Of a stretch of DNA of 64,000 nucleotides, positions 60,259 through 64,000 are shown in pieces; positions within the stretch are counted from its first letter, which is position 1, and each line of letters opens with the position of its first letter. A model generated the notes under the pieces. That model was not told the DNA's origin. It was given only the letters and a program-made list of their open reading frames with translations, and ran no database searches. Made by a program: the position numbers and the translations under genes. The DNA comes from Methylococcaceae bacterium (GTDB lineage Bacteria > Pseudomonadota > Gammaproteobacteria > Methylococcales > Methylomonadaceae): the NCBI GenBank assembly GCA_016715325.1, contig JADKAL010000001.1, positions 124,001-188,000 on the forward strand, read 5' to 3'.

Positions 60259-62226
60259 ATGGCAAAGTCGGATACGAATAAAATTAGTAACGTTAAGCTG
60301 GAACTATTACGGACCGGACCGGCCCATAATCAGTTGCTATCGCCCTTAACACCCTATATAGCGCTATGCGGTGAAGACGGACCTGTGACGGTCAATATTC
60401 CGTTCGAACACCGGCAATTATTGATGCGGCTGGATCGTTTACGGTATAAGGCGAATACGGATCCGGCAACGGATGAACAACGGCAATCGGAAATCCGCGA
60501 TATCGGTGAAGCGATCGGCAATGTATTAAGCCAAGTACCGGCGTTGTTGACTGAATTGGGGAATGCTGCCAGTGAAGTCGGGTCGTTCGTTCATTTGAAT
60601 TTGGTTATCTCGGCGTTGGAATTAGGTATGATTCCATTTGAAGCGACGGTAGCGCCGAACGGCTTTCCGGGATCGGGTTCGCCCTTGTTTTTACAAATGC
60701 GGACGCCGATTACCATCACGCGAGAAATCAGGCGAGGAAGCCAGATAAGTGTCAACTGGGATCGAAAACCGCGTATTTTGTTTGCCTATGCGGCGCCGCA
60801 AGGTTTATACGTACCGGCCCAAACGCATTTGCAAGCGCTCCGAGAAGCAATAGAACCGTGGATTAAAATTAAAGACAACACTAACGAGCGTATTGCGGAA
60901 GTTAAAAAGATGCTGACGGTGTTGCCTAACGCAAGCATTGAAAAAATACGCAAGGAATGTTCGGCCAACGAATATACGCATGTCCACATTCTAGCCCACG
61001 GCGATTCTTTATTAAACGCAGGTGTGCAGCGCTACGGCGTAGCTCTTAGTACCGAGATCGATCCCGGACAGAAAGATGTGGTCGACGGAGAACGCCTAGC
61101 TATTGCCTTAACTTCAAGAGATTCATCAGGCACAACGCGCTATCGCCCAACGCTTGTGACGTTAGCGACTTGCGATTCCGGCAATATCGAATCGGTATTA
61201 ACACCCGGCGGCAGTATTGCCCATGAGTTGAACGCGGCGGGAATACCCTGGGTCATCGCCTCTCAGTTTCCGCTGTGGATGAAAGCGTCGGCTATTGCCG
61301 CAGAGGTTTTGTATACAGGCTTATTGAATGGAGAAGACCCGCGTTGGGTGCTTTACGACTTAAGACAGCGATTGCGCACCGATTCGCCGGGTACGCACGA
61401 TTGGGCAAGTATCGTGGCTTATTCAACCGTTCCCCCTGATTTTGAAAAACAAGTCGGCCTTTTCCGGGATAAACAAACGCGACTTAAGCTCGATGTGAAA
61501 TTCGACCGGATCGACGATCTTGTCGGCGCTAACGAAGAAACGGTTCCTATCGAAGGTAAACAGTTGACGGCAAATCAAACGGCAGAGATTGAAATGCTTT
61601 GCAAATCGATACGAGCCGATTTGAAGAAATGGCGAGACGAACTCAAAACCAGTAACTCATCGAAAGATAAGGCCGAACGCCTAGGCGTTAGCGCAGCCAG
61701 CGAGAAACGTATCGGAATTGCTTATGACTTAGTAGGTAAGGACTATAAATCGAAAGCAAAAGAAGCTTACGAGTATTCCAGGGATTTTTATCGGGAAGCT
61801 TTAGAAACAGAGCCTAGCAATCATTGGGTTGTTACACAATATCTTTCAATTATGTCGATTCCGAGCGTCGTTGATTCCAAAGAAAAACGCGACCATCTCG
61901 CCAAGGAGTTCGGTTGGTCATGGATTACCGCTCGCAAAATGGCGGAATGGCACTGTTCGCAATCGGCTGGCGAGGCAAGGGCTTACGCCTTGGGAACCCT
62001 ATCGGAATTAGCGCTATTGGCTCCCGTTTATGCGACACCCAAAATTAAAACCGTTGAGCTGAAGGCTGAAATCGTTCGTAACTGTAAAGAAATGCGAGAA
62101 TTACTTGAAGCCAATGCATTTCCGGTCGTTTCAACAAAACGACAGTTTAAGCGTTATCTCAGATTTTGGAAAAGTGAAGAATGGAATGAATTAGCCGAAG
62201 CCGCTGTAAATGCCTTGGAAGGTTAA
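60259..62226 (+). CDS. CHAT-domain (caspase-like) protease with C-terminal helical repeats
   Basis: This 655-residue protein centres on a CHAT peptidase domain (about 170-400). Its Cys-His dyad is visible: H247 in VHILAHGD and C305 in TLATCDSGN, followed by the AGIPWVIASQFPLW strand. Residues 1-165 form an unrecognised N-terminal domain (LVISALELGMIPFEAT is typical before CHAT). The C-terminal ~200 residues are helical and TPR-like (AKEAYEYSRDFYREALETEPSNHWV), suited to partner binding. CHAT proteases are caspase relatives that cut a partner protein on activation. It lies between the phosphoesterase (1-bp gap) and the SIR2/TIR gene (33-bp gap). Confidence 0.9.
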   Translation: MAKSDTNKISNVKLELLRTGPAHNQLLSPLTPYIALCGEDGPVTVNIPFEHRQLLMRLDRLRYKANTDPATDEQRQSEIRDIGEAIGNVLSQVPALLTELGNAASEVGSFVHLNLVISALELGMIPFEATVAPNGFPGSGSPLFLQMRTPITITREIRRGSQISVNWDRKPRILFAYAAPQGLYVPAQTHLQALREAIEPWIKIKDNTNERIAEVKKMLTVLPNASIEKIRKECSANEYTHVHILAHGDSLLNAGVQRYGVALSTEIDPGQKDVVDGERLAIALTSRDSSGTTRYRPTLVTLATCDSGNIESVLTPGGSIAHELNAAGIPWVIASQFPLWMKASAIAAEVLYTGLLNGEDPRWVLYDLRQRLRTDSPGTHDWASIVAYSTVPPDFEKQVGLFRDKQTRLKLDVKFDRIDDLVGANEETVPIEGKQLTANQTAEIEMLCKSIRADLKKWRDELKTSNSSKDKAERLGVSAASEKRIGIAYDLVGKDYKSKAKEAYEYSRDFYREALETEPSNHWVVTQYLSIMSIPSVVDSKEKRDHLAKEFGWSWITARKMAEWHCSQSAGEARAYALGTLSELALLAPVYATPKIKTVELKAEIVRNCKEMRELLEANAFPVVSTKRQFKRYLRFWKSEEWNELAEAAVNALEG

Positions 62227-62259
62227 CAATTTTATAAATGATTACGTATTGCCATCTCA

Positions 62260-63648
62260 ATGAGTTCGATAACAAACGATAAAATTACCGAACGGCTTTG
62301 GGAGCAGCTTCTCGATTTTATCGAAGACGGGCGTGTCATTCCGGTAATCGGTCAAGAACTTCTTTCCCTTGAGATAAATGGAGAGAAGACATTACTTTAT
62401 CGCTATCTTGCGAAACAGCTCGGCAAAAGGCTGCAAATCGATATGCAACCGGAGGATACTTTAAATTCAGTCGCTTGCCGTTATCTTTCCGAAGGCGGCC
62501 AGCGGGAAGATATTTATCCCGAACTAAAGCGAGCGATGTCTGCCCTAGTAGATGTGAATCCGCCTGCTGCCCTTGTCAAACTTTGTGAAATCACGCCTCT
62601 AAAATTATTTGTAACGACGTGTTTCGATTCGTTACTTGCCAGTACTTTGAATCAAGTTCGATATAACGGCACGGACAAAACACAGGTGTTATCGTTTTCA
62701 CCCGGTTCGAATAGCGATCTGCCCGATTCAATCGAACAGCTCGATAGAGCGACTGTCTTTCACTTGTTCGGTAAATTATCCGTTGTGCCCGAATATGCGG
62801 TTACCGACGAGGATGTGCTGGAGTTTATGCATGCGCTACAGTCCAGATCATCGCGACCGGAACAATTGTTCGATGCGTTAATAAAGCAAAATCTGATGAT
62901 AGTCGGTTGTCCGTTATCGGATTGGCTGGGCCGGTTTTTCGTCCGGCTAGGAAAAAAAGAGCGCTTAATCATTTCAAGCGGAAAAACCGATTTTCTTGTT
63001 GGGGACCATCTATCCGACGAAGTTCATTTTTCCGAATTCTTACGAAGTTTCAGCAATCGAACGAAAGTGTTTCCACTGTCTTCGATCGACTTTATAGATG
63101 AATTACATTCTCGGTGGATTCAACGTCATCCGCTATCCCAACCTGTCCAGGCTATTGTCGATTCACCGATTCAGGTTGTCGAAAAAATGCAAAAGGGCGC
63201 CGTTTTCTTGAGTTATGCCAGCGAAGACCGTGCCGCAGTGATGCTAATTCGAGATGCGCTTGAACAAGCCGGTATCGATGTTTGGTTCGATAGAAACCCC
63301 GATGCCTTGCGTGCGGGCGATGATTTTGAAGCGAGAATAAAAGCGAATATCGATAAGTGCTCTATGTTTATTGTGATTCTATCTCGCCAGACAACGACGC
63401 CGAATCCCCGTTTCTTTCGAATCGAATGGAATTATGCTCAGGATTTGGCTGCGCGTTATCCGGACAACCGGCGCTTTATCATTCCTGTCGTCATTGACGA
63501 TACGCCGCCGGATGCTTCGACGATACCGGATAAATTCCGCAGATTGCATTGGGAAAAATTACCTAGCGGACAGTCGAATGAAGCATTCGTCAGCGACATC
63601 AAAACGTTGTACCGGGAATATCAACGCCAATTGCTACAACCTGCATGA
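62260..63648 (+). CDS. SIR2-like plus TIR-domain effector
   Basis: The protein has 462 residues. Residues ~15-285 match the SIR2-like fold used in bacterial defence: GRVIPVIGQELL, FVTTCFDSLLAS (120-128), ATVFHLFG with H168, and MIVGCPLSDWLGR. Residues ~312-455 form a TIR domain: KGAVFLSYASEDRAAV (312-327), DVWFDRNPDALRAGDDF and the catalytic-type E389 in FFRIEWNYA. Both folds can consume NAD+, but the SIR2 part lacks the GAGxS loop and has C121 where the family has Asn, so the TIR domain is the likelier enzyme. The stop overlaps the next start (ATGA), coupling it to the NTPase. Confidence 0.9.
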   Translation: MSSITNDKITERLWEQLLDFIEDGRVIPVIGQELLSLEINGEKTLLYRYLAKQLGKRLQIDMQPEDTLNSVACRYLSEGGQREDIYPELKRAMSALVDVNPPAALVKLCEITPLKLFVTTCFDSLLASTLNQVRYNGTDKTQVLSFSPGSNSDLPDSIEQLDRATVFHLFGKLSVVPEYAVTDEDVLEFMHALQSRSSRPEQLFDALIKQNLMIVGCPLSDWLGRFFVRLGKKERLIISSGKTDFLVGDHLSDEVHFSEFLRSFSNRTKVFPLSSIDFIDELHSRWIQRHPLSQPVQAIVDSPIQVVEKMQKGAVFLSYASEDRAAVMLIRDALEQAGIDVWFDRNPDALRAGDDFEARIKANIDKCSMFIVILSRQTTTPNPRFFRIEWNYAQDLAARYPDNRRFIIPVVIDDTPPDASTIPDKFRRLHWEKLPSGQSNEAFVSDIKTLYREYQRQLLQPA

Positions 63649-64000
63649 CTGCAACCGAACAGATTACAGAGAATTCCGAACAAGCGCTGGTCGACGACGA
63701 GCATCCTTGGCCTGGATTGGCGTCGTTTAGGGAGCAAGATGAAGCTTTTTTTAAGGGCCGGAACGAAGATGTCGACAAGCTTTATTCACTGGTCAATCGC
63801 GAACGGCTGACTGTTCTTTTCGGTGTTTCAGGTCTCGGCAAGAGTTCGTTGCTTCAAGCCGGTTTATTTCCTTTGCTGCGTGAGGAGAACATCCTTCCAA
63901 TAACGATACGTCTGAATTTTACGGATTTATCGCAGACCTTCAATGAGCAAGTATTTGCTGCGATGCACCGGCAAATTCTCGAGAAAAGTATTGAGGTTCC
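63645..64000 (+). CDS. nSTAND-type NTPase (partial, runs off right edge)
   Basis: The first 118 codons are present and the frame is open to the window end. HPWPGLASFREQDEAFFKGR (residues 20-39) followed by Walker A GVSGLGKSS (60-68, K66) and LLQAGLFPLL is the start of novel-STAND NTPases (nSTAND1), which usually continue into WD40, TPR or other sensor repeats. STAND proteins are switch ATPases that recognise an invader signal and activate effectors. The ATG overlaps the TIR-gene stop by four bases (63645-63648). Sensor repeats and any further operon genes lie outside the window. Confidence 0.85.
   Translation, partial: MTATEQITENSEQALVDDEHPWPGLASFREQDEAFFKGRNEDVDKLYSLVNRERLTVLFGVSGLGKSSLLQAGLFPLLREENILPITIRLNFTDLSQTFNEQVFAAMHRQILEKSIEV

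Noticed and set aside
1..64000. CRISPR arrays, tRNA or rRNA genes, replication origin
   Set aside because: No regularly spaced repeats, cloverleaf sequences, rRNA segments or DnaA-box clusters were noticed by eye.

Overview
The window looks like the chromosome of a gammaproteobacterium. LptD-SurA, AmgK-MurU, RecBCD, RNase D and GlnD are all of gammaproteobacterial type. The overall flavour (vanadium-type haloperoxidase, a nitrate ABC transporter with two ATPase domains in one chain, DUF3422) recalls Methylococcales methanotrophs. That last step rests on recall only, because no methane-oxidation gene lies in the window. No rRNA, tRNA, CRISPR array or replication origin was seen.

Layout. 1-8.5 kb: a GFA-type enzyme (cut by the window edge), a methyltransferase, ribA, a membrane-anchored Mrr-like nuclease, a dead hippurate-hydrolase remnant fused to an IS1380-type transposase remnant, and a PAS protein beside a large CheB-CheR-PAS hybrid. 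8.5-21 kb: housekeeping and envelope genes. These are rnd, a stand-alone DbpA-type RNA-binding protein, surA-lptD and the divergent amgK-murU pair (LPS transport and peptidoglycan recycling), then a histidine-rich membrane protein, HIT and phosphoesterase genes and an exported haloperoxidase. 21-30.3 kb: recC-recB-recD and a beta-hydroxyacid dehydrogenase. 30.4-34.5 kb: a small AT-rich defence island with a Hachiman pair (hamA-hamB) and a Phd/VapC toxin-antitoxin pair. 34.5-54 kb: a kinase and then nitrate assimilation. Leftward are a porin, the nrtCD ATPase, nrtB and nrtA; rightward are nirB-nirD-phzF-like-nasC-nasA. Between them lie a NasT-type ANTAR antiterminator and a double-GAF protein. 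The leaders of both nrtA and nirB carry a hairpin with an A1/G4 hexaloop followed by a strong terminator, the architecture read by NasT. 54-58.5 kb: glnD and DUF3422.

58.7-64 kb, running off the window edge: a tightly packed operon of metallophosphoesterase, CHAT protease, SIR2-like/TIR protein and nSTAND-type NTPase. This is the best candidate for an incompletely described conflict (anti-phage or self-killing) system.

A striking global property is that at least 14 single- or double-base frameshifts break otherwise well-conserved genes: PAS, cheBR, recD, hamA, the kinase twice, porin, nrtCD twice, nrtB, nrtA, nirB, nasA and glnD. Most look like loss of one base from a homopolymer. I annotate these as joined genes. 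Residual sequencing error is the simplest explanation, but the crowding in the nitrate cluster means real decay is not excluded.
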